In this document: one piece after another, positions 10,153 through 23,800 of the stretch
How the letters are laid out: the number at the start of each line of letters is the position of its first letter
Position numbering within the stretch: position 1 is the first letter of the stretch
Source of the DNA: Chlamydomonas sphaeroides
Lineage: Eukaryota; Chlorophyta; Chlorophyceae; Chlamydomonadales; Chlamydomonadaceae
DNA: 64,000 nt
NCBI GenBank assembly: GCA_001662425.1
Contig: BDDC01000125.1
Location: 1-64,000 of the forward strand
Direction of reading: 5' to 3'
Notes under the pieces: generated by a model
Databases searched by the model: none
Told to the model about the DNA's origin: nothing
What the model saw: the letters and a program-made list of their open reading frames with translations, nothing else
Position numbers and translations under genes: made by a program

Positions 10153-12536
10153 ACGACTCTCAGTTTACAATCCAAGTACGGCAAGCAAGGGCGTAGTGAG
10201 CTGCTAGTCTGGTGGTGGGTATGGCACCGTAGCGGGCGCATACGGGCGCGGGCCCCAGACGGGCACGGCTCGCGCGGGCGGGCTCCGCCTGCGTCTGGCG
10301 TCACAGCAGTGTTGCCGCCAGTGCGGGTGTGGGTGCGGGAGGGCAGTGGGCAGCTTGGCGCTGGAGGCGCCAGGAGGCAGCTGGGCCGCAGGAGGCAGAG
10401 CCAGTGCCAGGGCCAGAGCCACAGAAGAATGGACGTGCGCCGGGCGGTGCCGCATGCGCCTGGGGGGCGGCACGCAGCCGCGCTGTACGATGCCGAGTGG
10501 GGCCCAGGCGGCACGGCGCCGACGTGCGCCGGAGCCGAGGGCGCCTCCGCCAGCGGCTGGCCTGCGCCAGCGGCCGCCCGGGCTAGCGTGTGGGCTGCCA
10601 GGGGCGAGCTAGCGTCTGCGCCGCATTAGCGGGCACCAGGGCAGGGGGTATTAGACAGCGTGCGCTGCGTGAGGGGCTAGGCCGTGGGGCTTAGGCTGTG
10701 CTAGGAGGTTCGCCGTTGGCAGCTCGCCGCCGCAGTCGCAGCGAAGTTGGGGGTAGTTATAGCAGCCTGCGCGCCCGTAGCCGCGGCCGCAGCAGCAGTT
10801 GTGGGCACAGGGCAGGACGTCTACAGGCGCGTGTGGGCTGGGGCTTGCTGCTATAGGCGCGCGAGGCGCAGGCAGGGGCGGAGGCGGGGGCGCCGGGAGC
10901 GCGCTGCAGCGCTACTGGCGCTGGGTGGTGTCCGTCGGGCCTAGTGCAGCGTCGTGTTTCGACTGCAGGCATGCAGTCATGTAGCAGATAGAGGGCCGAA
11001 CCCCGCCGCCGTCCGCGGAATCGACCACTCACCCATCGCGCCGTTGCATCGTAGTGTACCTTCCATGGCCCTCTCAGCCCTACATAGCACATTGCACAAT
11101 TGCACGGGTCCAGGTCGCTACAACGGTTTCCGCCAACCCTTGACGTCGGAGCGGTTCAACAGTGCAACAGTGTCACTGTGGTTGCGCCTGCCACCGAAGT
11201 GCCCTAATGTGAATCAGGGGCCTGAACTCGGACCCACCGCGGAAGGCAGCGGGCCGGACACAGGCCTCCCACTGCACCCCGCGCGCCGCAGACCTGACCT
11301 ATCCCACACGGGGGCCGCTCGCTACGCGGCCAGGTGGCTGCGCTACCAGTGGGGGCCGGGGGGCGGAGCCAGGTGGGCAGGCGCTGGATGGGGCACCTGC
11401 GGCACTGCGATGCGGGCGTGGCTGCGTGCGGGCGGGCCGTGCTCCCTGCTGCCTGCGGGTGCGCCCCGCCGGCCACCGGTCGTCATTAGGTTGGCGTCCC
11501 TGAGCAATGAAGGTGCCGGCGCAGCCTCCATCCATCCGCACGTCAGCGCACCCCCATACCAAAGCATGCGCCAGCTTGGGTGTTGCCCCCTGGGCGTCGG
11601 GGTAGCTGACGACACCGACGCGTAGGTGCCGGTAACGTAGGGACAGGAGGGGTGCGCGGTGTAGAGATGGTGAGCGCGCAGACGGCGCGGGAGAAGCGGG
11701 CCTCCCAGCTTCGCAGGATGTGGCAGCAGGGCGCTGGGCACCTGCTGCCGGCCCCGCCGCGCGCCATGGTATGGTATCGCACGCTGCTGTGGGTGTGCAC
11801 TGCAGCCGACACAAGCACGATGACTGGCCCTGCAGCATGGCACGAGGTTTGTACGGAAGCCCTCCCAAGCCAGCGACTGGAAAGGCGGAGCGCGTGTCCA
11901 GTGCGGGCCAGGATTGGCCAGAGGTGTGGAAGGACGGGCAGAGCTAGGGCTGGGCCGGAACGCCTGCCAAACCAAACGAGGGCGCACTCGAGCTAGATGC
12001 CGCAAAGGCACCGACCCACCGCGCTCGCCCCTTGCTTGGTTGCAGCGGCTTGCGTCGGCGGCAGCACCCGACCCCCGAACCCCACACCCCTCCTCGGTTC
12101 TGGCACTTGACCGCTGCCGCTTGCCGCGGACCCACCGCGGCGCAGACGCAGCTGCGCCCGCCAAACACATACCGGTAGCCGGCTGTCGAGTGCCGACGGC
12201 CGCCCTGATCCTCCTCTCGCTCGCGCGCGAGCTCGTCGGCCTGACGCATCCGTATATATAGCCGCGGTAACCATCAGCGTTGCGGTGGTTGAGTGCAACT
12301 AGCTGCTCGTGACGCAGCAGCAGGCCCAGCGGCCGCGGTTGTGCGACGGTGCATGCAGGCCCGTGGGTCATCGCCGCGACCCCCGGCCACAGTCCTTTCC
12401 CCCGCGCCGCTAGCCAAACACACGTGCTCAAGCAATAGAAGCAGCGATAAACTGATGACCTGACTCCTGCTTACCGTTATCCACTTGCCTTTCACAGTTC
12501 GCTTCTCTCCGCTGTCGCCCGCTCGGCCGGCCGGCC
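10153..12536. other. Intergenic region between the CHD1-like and SYLF genes
   Basis: It holds the 3' UTR of the CHD1-like gene, of unknown extent, and the promoter/5' UTR of the SYLF gene. Long open frames exist on both strands, for example antisense 11343-12431, but their translations are low-complexity Ala/Arg/Pro/His sequence with no motif. They are expected by chance at this GC content. I see no RNA gene or mobile element. Confidence 0.6.
12251..12262 (+). promoter_or_regulatory. TATA-like element upstream of the SYLF gene
   Basis: The sequence cgtatatatagc lies about 280 bp before the SYLF start codon in otherwise GC-rich DNA. It is a plausible TATA box; no transcription start is known. 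Confidence 0.4.
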
Positions 12537-15385
12537 ATGTCGTCTTGGGCGGCTGTCAGCGCCAGCGGCCCCGCGGGGGACGCGGAGGGGCCTTCGCCTG
12601 GCCAAGATGAGGTGCGGCTCGTTGGCAGCAGCGCAGCACGCCAAGGCGACCGGCGGCACCTGGAGGCCGACGGCCAGCGGAGCGGCCCTGCCGCGATCCC
12701 ATGTGCCCCCACCAGCCGATCGTTTTGCTAATTGCCAGCCCACCCTTCACTGCCAACCCTGCAGGCCACCGTCCCGCTGCCCATCACCTCCTCCCCCGTG
12801 CTGTCGTCGTGGCTGCAGCGGCAGGCGGCTGACGCGGCCGCCACCCTGGGCCGGCTGCTGCGGCTGGGGCCGCAGGCGGGGCCGCAGGTGGCTGCTAGCC
12901 TTGTGGCGGAGGGCAGGGGAGGGGCACAGGAGATGGGGGGAGGGGTACGAGGGAAGCGAGCAAGGGGCTGCGGCTGCTGGGGTACGCACGCAGCTGATGC
13001 TATATTGCAGTCCGGCTGCTGAGCGCCTGTTCGCTTGCTGCGCCGCGCCGCGCAGAACCGTATGGGCCAGCCGGGCGGCCTGCTGCCGGTGGCCTCGCTG
13101 CAGGCGTGCCAGGTAGGTGGGGACACGGCAGGCAGGGTAGAGGGGAGGGGCGGCGCTGCGGCCACGCCCAGGCCACACTGCAGCACTGTCGTACTGACGT
13201 GGCCCCGCGGCTGCGACACCAAGCGTTCCCGCCCTAGACGGCCAACCTTTACATTGACTTCTACTAACCTGCCCCTCCCTCCCCTCTCCCATCCCCTTCC
13301 TCACATCCCATTTCCCACCTACACTTCCCACCCTGCCGTTCCACCGCAGGCCCTCATGTTCCTGTCCACCACCAAGGCCGGGCTGGGCCTGTCGTACAGC
13401 CATGGATCTGGATTCCTGATCAACCGGCTGGAGGTGAGCGGGGATGAGGCCGCAGTTGACTGTGTGGTCGGAGGCACAAGAGCAGGGGGCCGTGGGGTTG
13501 CGTGCGTGGCACCAGCATGTCGTTGTGCCCTGCCTGTCCTGCCGGGGACCGGGGCTGCGGGATGGGATGGGGCCGTACATGGTCCGCTCCCCACGGCCCC
13601 CGTCCTGCTCATCCCCTTCCTGCTGCCCTCCCTCCCTTCCTCCTCGCTGCCGTCCCCGCCCTTCCCCAAGGCCCCCGCCCCCTCGTCCCCAGCCGCCCCT
13701 CCCGCCATCACCTGGTCAGCCCCCGCCTTCTACTCCCTCGACAGTGTGTCGCTGGGCCTCACCGCAGGCAAGCGAGGGCCGCACCACTCACAACGCACGG
13801 CTGTGGGCGGCAAGCGGCATGCAGCATCACCCCCTGACTCGGGGGACAGCACCTCTCACTAGAGGCCCTGTCCTCCCGGTATGCATGTTCCAATCCCCAC
13901 CCAGCCCCTCCTTCCCCCTCTTCTCCTCACCCCGCGGCCCAGGCCTGGAGACTACGCACTCGCTGCTGCTGCTGTGGTCCCCCGAGACGCTGTCCGCGGT
14001 CAAGGGCGGCAGGGCGGTGCTGGGCAGCGACGTCGCCCTCATGGCTGGCCAGGTAAAAGGAAAACAGACAAAGTCAAGACCTTGTGCCTGTAATGCTGCG
14101 ACCCAAGGTGGCAGGCGATCTGGGGTTGCTTGAATTGGGTTTGGGAGCAGCGCGGAGCCTGCAGCCTGCTGCCCCCGTCTCCTGGAGCCTTTGCCGCCTA
14201 GCGCCTGCCTTGCTCTTGTCGCAGCCAGCACCCGCGCTATATGCCCATCCCCGCTCCAGACCTCCTCTTCCATCGCCTCCCCTCAACCCTTTTGCTCTCT
14301 TTGCCCTTACCTCTCTACCTCCCCAGCGAGTGGAAGCGGAGGACGCCAGCGGCGGCCCGCCCGGCGCAGGGGGCGACCCGGGCGGCCCCCACATCAGCCT
14401 CACGGGCATGGGCGGAGGCGGCCTGGCGGTAGGCGCCCTCTCATACCCAGCTTGATAGCCATGTGCCGTACTACATGTTGTACGTCGTGACCTGGCTGTA
14501 GCATTCACCCTGTGACGCAGCGCCAGGCCGCCGGGGGCTGGGGTCGGCGCGCTGTTGCGCCTTGCCCCTTCCCCGGACCCTGTTTCGCCTCCACAGCAAC
14601 GACAGCTTTCTACATTCCTTCAAAACTCATACCTGACAACTCGCCCCCTCAGGCCGGCGCCACCGCGCTGGGAGGCCCCGACCTGGGCCATCTTGAGCTG
14701 CCGCTGCCGCTGCTGGGCCCAGGCTCGGGGCTGGGCTCGGACGGCCGCAAGCAGGCGGCCGCCGCCGCCGCCGAGCCAGCCGGTCCCACTACTGCCTCCG
14801 GCTCCGAGCCCAGCCCGGTACCAGGCCCCACGATGTCGGCCTACACGCTGTACGACGGGGCGCTGCTGGACCTCAGCCTCGTGGGTGGGTGGGGGGTGGG
14901 AGACGGGTGGCGGGCGCACGGTTGGCGGCCCCCAGCGAGCTGGAGCCGGCGCTCCCCGACCCACATCCGACAGGCGGGGCGCTGCACCCCGACAACCGCC
15001 GCAACCGGGCGGTGTACGGCGAGGGCGTGTCCGTAGACGACATTCTGTACGGCAGGTACGTACGGCACGGCGGCGGGGATGCATGGCAACGCATGGCACG
15101 GGCGGGGGTTGGGGCGGCGGGGGCCCCGGGCCACTAGACAGGTAGCACGCGCGCAAAGGCGCGGGCAAGGGCTTAGGCGAAGACGTGCCAGCACACCAGT
15201 ACCTTTGCATCCTCAGCCAAGCCGCGCACCGGGGGTCCGGGGCCCTGACACGGCACTCTTCCGTTACGTGCCCGAACCTCTCTCGCCCCATGTACAGGGT
15301 GCCTCCCCCCGACGAGTTCGCCGGGCTGTACGCCTCCCTTCGCATGCTCACCCACAAGACGCCGCAGCAGCTGGCGGCGTTGTGA
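12537..15385 (+). CDS. SYLF-domain (Ysc84/SH3YL1-like, DUF500) protein, complete
   Basis: Ten predicted exons: 12537-12611, 12765-12887, 13056-13112, 13350-13433, 13671-13767, 13943-14052, 14327-14428, 14653-14884, 14974-15055, 15298-15385. They join to exactly 349 residues plus TGA. SYLF features in order: ALMFLSTTKAGLGLSYSHG and FLINRLE (the lipid-binding N-terminal part), WSAPAFYSLDSVSLGLTAG, LETTHSLLLLWSPETLSAV with GGRAVLGSDVALMAG (the domain core), an inserted Gly/Ala-rich linker, then SAYTLYDGALLDLSLVGGAL, RAVYGEGVSVDDILYGR. In the family the SYLF domain binds phosphoinositides and can bundle actin; here a membrane-associated role is inferred from family only. No SH3 or FYVE domain is present. 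The 13671 acceptor (ccaag) and the GC donor at 13768 were chosen because only they keep the SYLF frame. The first ATG in the open frame is used as the start. Confidence 0.85.
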
Positions 15386-17720
15386 AGCGACGGGGACGGG
15401 GAGTAGGAGAGACGAGAAGAGGTGCTGGCGGGGCGAGGAGCCAGTTGCAGCGGCAGGGGAGGAAACTTGCACCGTCTGTCCGCCTGTTGTCGTACGTGTT
15501 CTGTTTTGGCAAGCGCGCACAAGTCGGGGCGACGGCCCGTGCGGCATGGTCCTTGTTTGTTGTTGCTGGAACTGCACCAGAGCGGTGGCGGCTGACGCAC
15601 AAGGGGTGCATGCCCGTTGGCGAGGGGCGCCACACTAAGGTGGATGGGGCATCCGCCGGCGAGCAGTTCGCAGGGCCGCGCTGATAGACGATTAGAAACC
15701 ATAGCGCGTTTCGGCTTTGGCGACCCCGTGCGGGTTGTATGTGTGCGTGTCCGTGTGCGCGGTCCGCGTACTGTCGGGCCGTGGAGCTACCGTTGGGGGC
15801 GTGTGCGTGTGCTGGTGTGCATATGCTGCGGGCGTGGTCACAGCAGACAACATGGCGGCTGGCTGGCGGAGGCAAGCTCGGGACCGGCTCCCCGGGCCCC
15901 GGTGCCGGACCGGCCGGAAGCTGCCGCGGCGCCAGCTGCGGGGTGGGGCCGCGCGGTCCAGGCGGGCTCCGTTGTGTTGGCGGTTGCTTAGCAGATGAGT
16001 CGTCGTGTCAGGGGTCGGGCCTGTATGTAGCCGCCTGTATGTAGCCGCCTGCACCTATGTCTGGATCGGCACGTTATCGCGCGCAGGGCCCTTGCTTGGA
16101 CCCCAACCTGGGCGTGTGGTCGGTTGTCTCCGCAGCCGCCTCCTGGGCCCCCGTACGTAGGCGAGAGCCTCGCCCAGGCGGGAACAGGCCAGTTCCGTTC
16201 CGGGCCCAGCGTGCCGCCATGCTCCAGCCGCGCAGCAGAGAGGCGCATCGGTCGGGCGACCCTGCCTAACGAGGCCGCCGACGCGCGAGCGCCAAGGCAG
16301 GCTTGGGAACGAGCGTGTTGCACGTTGGCCCGGATAGACCCGGCCGCTGGGGAAACGTGCGGCCATGAAACAGTACGAGGCGATGCGGTAGGTAGGTCCA
16401 GCCAGGTAGGGGCGCCGCGCCTCGCAGGTGGCTGGCCCTCAGCAGTGCGTGGCACCGCAAGTAAGGTGGTGGGGAGGCCAGCACGCAGGGGAGGCAGCGT
16501 CCGCTGGCCCCTGGCTGGCTGGGAGGCAGAGGTGGAGCTTACGGGAGCAGCTGGCTGCAGCGCAGGTCGGTTGTTTGGTTGCCGCTGCAAGCCCCTTAGG
16601 AAGCGGCGTTTACACGGAATGGGCGTGGCAGGTGGCGCCCCTTAGCACGCACGTACGGTAACGTTTTCCCCCGCCCTTGACAGGCCGAGGGAGCCCAGTT
16701 GCGCAGTTGCCTAGGGAATGCCGGCCTGCTGCCCCGCCGTACGTGCCGTCATCACGCCTGCACAGTACGCATCTTGATACGAGGATTTATGGCGAACATC
16801 ATATGAGGTAGGGGCTGGGCGGCAGCAGCGAGCGAGCGAGGGCGGCTCGGGGGATCGAGGGCGATGAAGGGGCTGGGCTGGTGCTGCAGGGCCCTGCTGC
16901 TGGGCCCTGCTGCACGGCCCTGCTGCTGTGCGCCCCGTCACAGCCCGTGTGCCAAGTCACAGCCCCGGGGCACAGCCCCGGCACCGCTCGCCTGACGGGC
17001 CGCACCTCTCCCTCCGAGGGCCGCCTGGTCAAGCACGCTCGTCTTTTCGGCCACCTGAAGCGAGCGAGGTCAGCCGTGGCGTGCAGCCGTTGCGACTGCT
17101 GACCTGCGACCGGCCTCCTGCGGTCGTCACGTGTCCGCGTGGTCAGCGGTTGACAGGCAACTGAGTGGTAACTGCAAGGAAGCCGTACACACGCCATATG
17201 GCTTCGGTTGTAGTAGCTGTACTCGATCGTGGGCACGCACGAAGCCAGACTTCGTCAGCGCAAGGGCAGCAGGAGATGGGGATCACAGATGGGTAAGGGG
17301 TCGCGACAGACGTCGCCGTCCGACGCTGGCGCAGGGTGAAGAGTCCTGACGAGGTGCGAGCCGCGCCAAGTAGTCGAGGCTGCTGACAAGGCGCACACGA
17401 GAAACACGGCAAGGATGACACGTACGCGTGGTGCACGAGTATCAAATCTTGGCTTCTGTTCAGCTAGAGCGTAGGCGCTCGATTGTATGTGTGAAACCTC
17501 AGTGCAAGCCAACCGCCACCCGATGTCCGCCAGCCCCTGCTCCGTATCACGCTCGATAATAGCGTGAACCACGAGGGCACATGTACTACGCCTACGCTAT
17601 TTGCTCTACCCAAGCGTCAGCTGCGCGTCGTCGTAAGATAGCGCACGACTTGGGGAGCAAAATCTGCACGGCCTGAGTGTTGCGCCATGCTGTGGTAGAG
17701 CGGCTACTGTACTATCAGCA
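15386..17720. other. Intergenic region between the SYLF gene and the giant gene
   Basis: No intact gene is supported. The region contains a 14-bp tandem duplication at about 16021-16050, three copies of a ggccctgctgc unit near 16890-16930, and the SRCR exon relic described separately. Open frames on either strand translate to featureless Arg/Ala/Gly-rich sequence. Confidence 0.55.
16985..17125 (+). pseudogene. Decayed SRCR exon copy upstream of the giant gene
   Basis: About 140 bp match the end of giant-gene exon 21378-21523 and the start of its intron (21484-21620). Shared blocks include tccgagggccgcctgg, cacgctcg, a gcgaggccagccg-like stretch and cctgcgaccggcct. The translation begins RLTGRTSPSEGRL, against RLTDGAHPSEGRL in the real exon, so it derives from the start of an SRCR domain. 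The donor gtgagc is changed to gtcaag, and no neighbouring SRCR exons are visible. It is a duplicated fragment, not a working exon. Confidence 0.7.
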
Positions 17721-17820
17721 ATGGGTACACTGAACACAGCTCGACTCTGCGGCAGTGCGCATGCGCTGCTGCTGCTGCTGACGGTGGTCCTCGGCGTTCT
17801 ACACGCGACTGCGCAGACAT
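17721..17820 (+). other. Signal peptide exon of the giant gene
   Basis: The first exon encodes MGTLNTARLCGSAHA, a Leu/Val-rich core (LLLLLTVVLGVL) and HATAQT, a typical secretory signal with an Ala-x-Ala-like cleavage site near residue 31. The donor gtgagc follows. Exon 2 (17942-17988) leads into the first SRCR domain. Confidence 0.85.
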
Positions 17821-20800
17821 GTGAGCAATGGGGCATGTAGAGCATGCACAAGGATTGTACATTCGTGCAGACGGAAGGCCAGAATAATTTAACAGAGATG
17901 CCTGCCTCTCCACTGCTGCACGCTGACCCGCGTTCATGTAGATACGCCATTCCTCAAGAATGACTATGTCAGCGGGCTGCCGCTTGAGGTACGCCGCAGA
18001 ACGTGTGCGACCACGCAACACCCCTGCCGAGAAATGCGAAAAACTCACGGGCCCGTCACGGCGGCAAAACACAGGGACGCGTGGACGTCAATTCGTCGCT
18101 GCTGTCTACGCCGGGAGGGATCTGCAGGTACGGGCGGTTAGGCTCTAGGTGCAAGTGGCCTGCTTCCATTACATTGGCCCCGCCCAGCACGATAGATGGA
18201 CGGCAGCACGCCGCGCGGCAGCCGCCCCAGCATCTCAACACTCCCAATATCTCGCCGACAGCGACGGCTTCGACGACAAGGACGCAACCGTGGTGTGTCG
18301 CAGCCTTCGCCTACCGACCGCCCGTAAGTCTCCCAAGTAACGCGGTGCGCAGCTAGCGCAACATACGGCAAGTGCGTTTACGCCGGTGATGCCCACCTCG
18401 GCTGCCAAGGCGCACGTGCTCTGCTGCCGAATGCCGCCGCGTGCGTCCCGCCCGCCCCGCAGGCGCACGCGCGGTGTACAAGGCCTGGCAGCCGTACCGC
18501 GCCGGCACCTGGAACGACGCCGGCGCCATTCTGAGCCCCGCGGAGCTGCAGGTGGGCCCAAGGGCCGCGCCACACCCCGGGCTGGGCATGCCTCGCTAAT
18601 AATGGCCTGGGCTGTGCCTCCATCGCACGCATGCTGTCAGCCGCGGCGGCGCTGCACTGCGCGCGCTGCTGTCATGGCCCTTGTGCCTTACTTGCCGCAG
18701 CAGACGAGACCGGGCGCCGTGCGCGCCCACCAAACCCTGCACCCTTTCACGTACGTGCGCCCCATCCAATCCCTCTCTTGCCATCCTACCAGGCCGCTCT
18801 GTCCTTGGAGCCGACCATGATCCTGACCAACCTGCAGTGCAAGGTGCGCCGTGTGGCTGGCCGCGGCGGCCCGCCGCCTGCTGGCGCCTTGGACCCCGTG
18901 CGTGCTGGGTTCTGGCGCAACGCCCGGCGGGGGCTCTGGGTTGCGCTCTGCGGAGCCATGCACGGCTGCCGCGGTGCCACGAGGCCGGCATCCCCCAAAA
19001 CGAGCGCCCCAAGGATCGATGCCCAAAGTCTTGTTGCGCCTGCCGCACCCGCACGCCCCGCCGAGAGGCTGTTCCGCAGTGCTCGCTCGCTCATGCGTGA
19101 GACCTGTGCAGGCCCTGCGTCCCACAGCCGACTCGCTGTCCTCTGCGCCCTCGGCCTGCGACGACCCGTCCGGTCCAATCGCAGGGCGATGAGGCCAGCA
19201 TCAACGAGTGCGCCCGCGACATCCCGTCCGGCGGCATGTGCACCCAGGCCATGGCCGTGGGCGTCAAGTGCTACGAGAGTGAGCGAGGAGCGCGGCGAGC
19301 GAGGCCCACAGCAGCAGGCGGGCGCTGCCGTTGCGCCTCATGGGCCGAGCGCGCTCCCCCTGCCAGGATCACCGTTGGGTCTGGCGCACTTTGGCACTGC
19401 AGAAGTCGCCATCCTCACGCACGGTCACTACGACCGCTTGCGTGCACACCTACCGCTGCCTGGCATTAATTGAAGCTGGTTGCGCTCACTCGCAAGCATC
19501 GACACCCAATCTACCGCAGCGCCCACCGCCGTGCCGACTACGCACCACGCAAGTCGTGTCACACTTGAGCCTATGCTCGACACCGACATGTCACATGCCT
19601 CGGTTGCCGTGCCGGAAGCTATATAGCCGGATCACACTACTCCACCGCACTTTGCAACCTCCGCAGGAGACTACACCGTCCGCATCACATGGTTCGGCTC
19701 TGCCGGCTTTACATCTGGGCTGCTGGAGGTGAGCCCCGGTTTGTTTCACCTGTCGAGTGGTTGCGGCATGCACGTACCAGAGCGGGGAGACGGCAGTCCG
19801 GGGATGCTGACAGCAAGGCTTGCGGGGGAAGAGCATAACACCTTGCCTGCCGTCCCCGAACCTGGCCGGGACAGGTGTGGATGAACTCGGGATGGGCCGT
19901 CGTCGGCTCAACCAACTTTGGCGTCGAGGAGGCGCAGGTGCGTCTCGAGGCGTGCGGTCGCGCTGCTCAAGCGCGGGCGGCTCCGACCCACAGCCATCCA
20001 TGTTGCCGCGGCGGCTGTTGTGGCGATCGTCGCGCTGGGCCCGGTGCGGCGGGCCCCAACCCGCATGGGGGCCACCACAGCAGCTGCAGTTGGCCAGCGC
20101 ACGCGCATCCAAGCCCGACCCAGCCTGAGTTTGCGGGCGAGCAGCAGCACACCCGCACTGCCAACTAACCCCGACCCACATCACCCGCGCGCAGCGCCAC
20201 ACTATCGCTTGGCTTCAGCCGGCGTACACCTAGCTAGCTCGCATCTGTGCTCGCCCATCATCGTTCCACCCCGCCGCATGCACCCATGCACGCTGCCTTG
20301 CCCCGCTACAGCCGTGCTCCCCGCCCTCCGTCTCCCGTTAGGCGTGTTCCGCCAGCTGCCGATGCGTGCCACAATGTATGAGCTAGCCCACATCAAGCGC
20401 GCATAGACCGAGCGACCCACACTTGCCTCGACCCCACATAACAAGCACACCGCCCGGTCCACATTCCTCTAATTCCTCAGCCGGCCTGACCCACGCACAT
20501 CTGTGGTGTCGGCAGCGTTTGCTGGCCCCGGGCGTCCCTCGATGACCATGTCCCTGACTTGGATTTACACATGGCATCACCCCCGCAACCCGCGCCACGC
20601 AGGTCGTGTGCCGCCAGCTGGGGCTCCCCTCCTCGGGTAGGCGCTCGGGCATCACCTTGCGGGGGCAGAGGGCCTTGCTAGGTGCACCGCGCCACTCAGC
20701 GCGCGCTGCACAGGAGGCGCTCCTGACGCTGCATACCCAGCCCCAAGCGACACGGCGCTTGGCGACCAACCGGGCGTCGAGTGTGCGTGCAAGCTCCCGT

Positions 20801-23800
20801 GCACGACGTCTGGCCGCGACAGGCGCCTGCACGGGCGCGTGGGGGGACTCGGCCCACCTGATCGCCCTACCTCCTTAGATCACGGCGAGTCAAGCTCGCC
20901 GTACCCATATTTATGTTTCTATTTGACCGCCCCAGGCGCCTGCACAACTGAGCCCCGACCTGCCGCGGCGATGAGGCTGTCGCGCATTGCATGCCCTGGC
21001 GCGTGCACGCGCCTCCACCCCCAATCCCCGCCGCCCACCAGGCGCAATTGTCATAGCCAATGGCGCCGCGAGCTTTGGCGCACCCGTAGCAGGCACACCG
21101 ACTGCAATGGACGATGTCCGGTGCGTTGTATTGCAGCGTAAGGTGTGCGGCAAGGCAGCAGGGTGGCGCGGCAGGGGTGCCCTGTGGGGAGCCGCACGCC
21201 GCGCCACGCGTCTGCCCGGCCGCCCCACGCCAATGTGCACGCACTGCTGCTGCTGCAGCTGCTGCTGCTGTTGTTAGTTCATGACAAGCAGCGTCTCTTG
21301 GGTTCCTCACTTGCGTCGCAGCTCTGCTGGACCCATGACGAGTCATCTATGTTGTGTCGCCCGCCCCGCCTCTGCAGATGCGACGGCAGCGAGACCAGCA
21401 TCGCGCAGTGCGACCGCCGCGCCAGCCCGCGCACGCCCGTGCCTCCCGTCTACGTGGCCTGCCGGGAGGCCGATTGGTCCGCGCGCCTGACCGACGGGGC
21501 GCACCCCTCCGAGGGCCGCCTGGGTGAGCACGCTCGGATCGGCGCCAGCCCCCCAGCCAGCGAGGCCAGCCGCGGCGTGCGTGCCGCCGATGCGGCGGCT
21601 GGCCTGCGACCGGCCTGAAGACGTAGGGGATGCCGCCATAGGATGCGCGCGCACCGCAGCACGCACTGCCGCCTGCTGTTCATCAACCATGCGCATACCA
21701 GTATAGGATGTGTGTGTAAGATGCTAGGGCTGGCCCAAACCACTGGAAACCACCAACCACGCACGCCACGCGCACGCAGCTGCCGGTCGTACGTAGGCGT
21801 GGGGCTCGCCCATCCAATACACGCCCGCTCTCCTGAATGTAATGACCTGCTGTGTTTTGCACAAAGCGTAACCACTTCTATTTCATGCAATCGGTATCCG
21901 CGCCACACAGCTATGGGACCAATGTGACCCTGAATGCTCCCCAGAGGTCTACCTCAACGGCCGCTGGGTCACTGTGTGCGGCGCGCCCACCACCTCCTTC
22001 GACATCTCCGCCGTCTACGCCGTGTGCCGGCAGATTGGGTACGCCACATCGGCGTCGAGAGGTGCGTACGTGGGTTACGTGAAGGGCTTGATGACTTTCA
22101 CAATCCATCCGTCTATGCATGCACAGCATGCTGTCTTCCTTGCGAATTCGGTTCATACTGGTAGCTTTGCGCGCGCCAGAGCGTGGCGTGAGGCGCGTGT
22201 GCCTGCGGGTGGCAGGGGTAGGTGGTAGGGGGGAGCACCGAGCGGCTGTGATGCGCGCAGGGTGCAGGGCCCAGCCAAAGACTACCGGGCCGTGCTGCTG
22301 GGGGATGGATCCAGCACACGCCTCGGCACCCCGTGTGCTGTGTCGGTGCGAGGCGGCAAGGGCTGCGATGCGCCGGCGGACACACGCATGCATGCCGGCC
22401 GTCGGGCGTTCTGCCGCCCCCACGAATGCACGCCACGCATCGCAGCAGCGCCAGTGCGTGGGGCCGTGACGTTGGCGTGCCAGGCCTGCAGGCGCAGCTC
22501 ATCACTCTGCCGTGACTCGGGCTACACCTTGGTCTATCTGCCTGCCGGTCGCTGCCTCCGCCCACTGCATACGCGCAGGCCCAAGCTTCCGGCCCTACGG
22601 CGGTAGCGAGCCCAGGCCCGACAACCTCGCGGTCGCGGGCCTAACGCAGCTGCGCAGCTGCCCGTTCGACGCCACGTCAATCCGGGACTGGTGCGTTGGC
22701 CTGCCATACGCGCCTGTATCGCATCATTAGAGCACCGTGCGGGGGCCCTTCGCGGTGCCAGTCTTTGTACCCTCGGTTGCGCTGGCGGCACCCCCCCGTC
22801 GCCGCTCCGGCCATGATGCCCCGTGCCCCTTATGCGCCCGCAGCGCGGAGAAGCGGACAGGCCTCCGCAGCGGCTGCTCAAGCGCCCTCAGCTCGGACGT
22901 CTACGTCAAGTGCTATGCCAGCCCGCCCGTGCCGCCGGCGGTGCCGCCACGCGCGCTGTGGGTGGCGGCAGGGGTTTGCTTGGTGACGATGGGAGAGCAG
23001 CTACGTACGTAGCTATCCATACATGGGGCCACTGATGCACCACAAACCTAATTATCTAGCTCTCTGGCCTGGCCCCGCCGCTCCCGCCTGCATGCCGCTC
23101 CAGGTGCTCGGATCCCTGGAGCACCATCGCCACCATCACACCCAACCCCGGGACCACCACCATGCTGATAGGAGAGTTTGACGACGCATCGGTTGGCGAG
23201 CGGTCGCAGGTGTGGTTACACCACGCGCACATATGCTACGCTAGCTCACTGTGCTGCCAGCTGGCGCGACCCTGCCGGTTGGCCCTGCATGGCCCCCAAC
23301 ATGTCGCCAGCCGTGCACGCAAAGCCCTTCGCGTTTTCTTACGTACACGCGTACGCTCGTCCCCCAGGATGTGCTCCTGCTCAACTACGCCTCCGACGGC
23401 ACCCTTCTGGGCCACGCCGCGTTTGGGCGCCCCTGGAGCAGCACCTTTGCCAGCGAGGCCAGCATCAACTTTGGCGCCACTGAGGAGCCCGAGGCGCTGC
23501 TGCTGGCGGACGCAACCGGCGACGGCCGCGACGACCTGGTCGCAATGACGAGCTCGCGGGTCGCGGTGAGTGCGCTGGGTGCCTGGATGGCGTATGGCCT
23601 GCCGACTGGCGCAATGAATGTGGTCCGAGGTGCTGCTGTGTAACCAAACGAGCCGACGTATGTGAGCTCACTGGAGTGGCCGATGCGCTTGTTGTTATAT
23701 TATCCCGCCACACCCCTGCCTGGGACCATCGATGTGGACCTACCCTCGCCCTCAGGTGGCGGTGGCCAGTGGCGCGCGGTCCTTCTCGCCGCTGACGCCG

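Noticed and set aside
11343..12431. 362-codon minus-strand frame upstream of the SYLF gene
   Set aside because: The translation is Arg/Ala/Pro/His-rich with no domain. Chance open frames of this size are common at this GC content.
21241..21277. CTG-type triplet run as a coding repeat or CRISPR-like array
   Set aside because: It is a short imperfect trinucleotide run in an intron. No CRISPR, prokaryotic operon or tRNA structure was found in the window.
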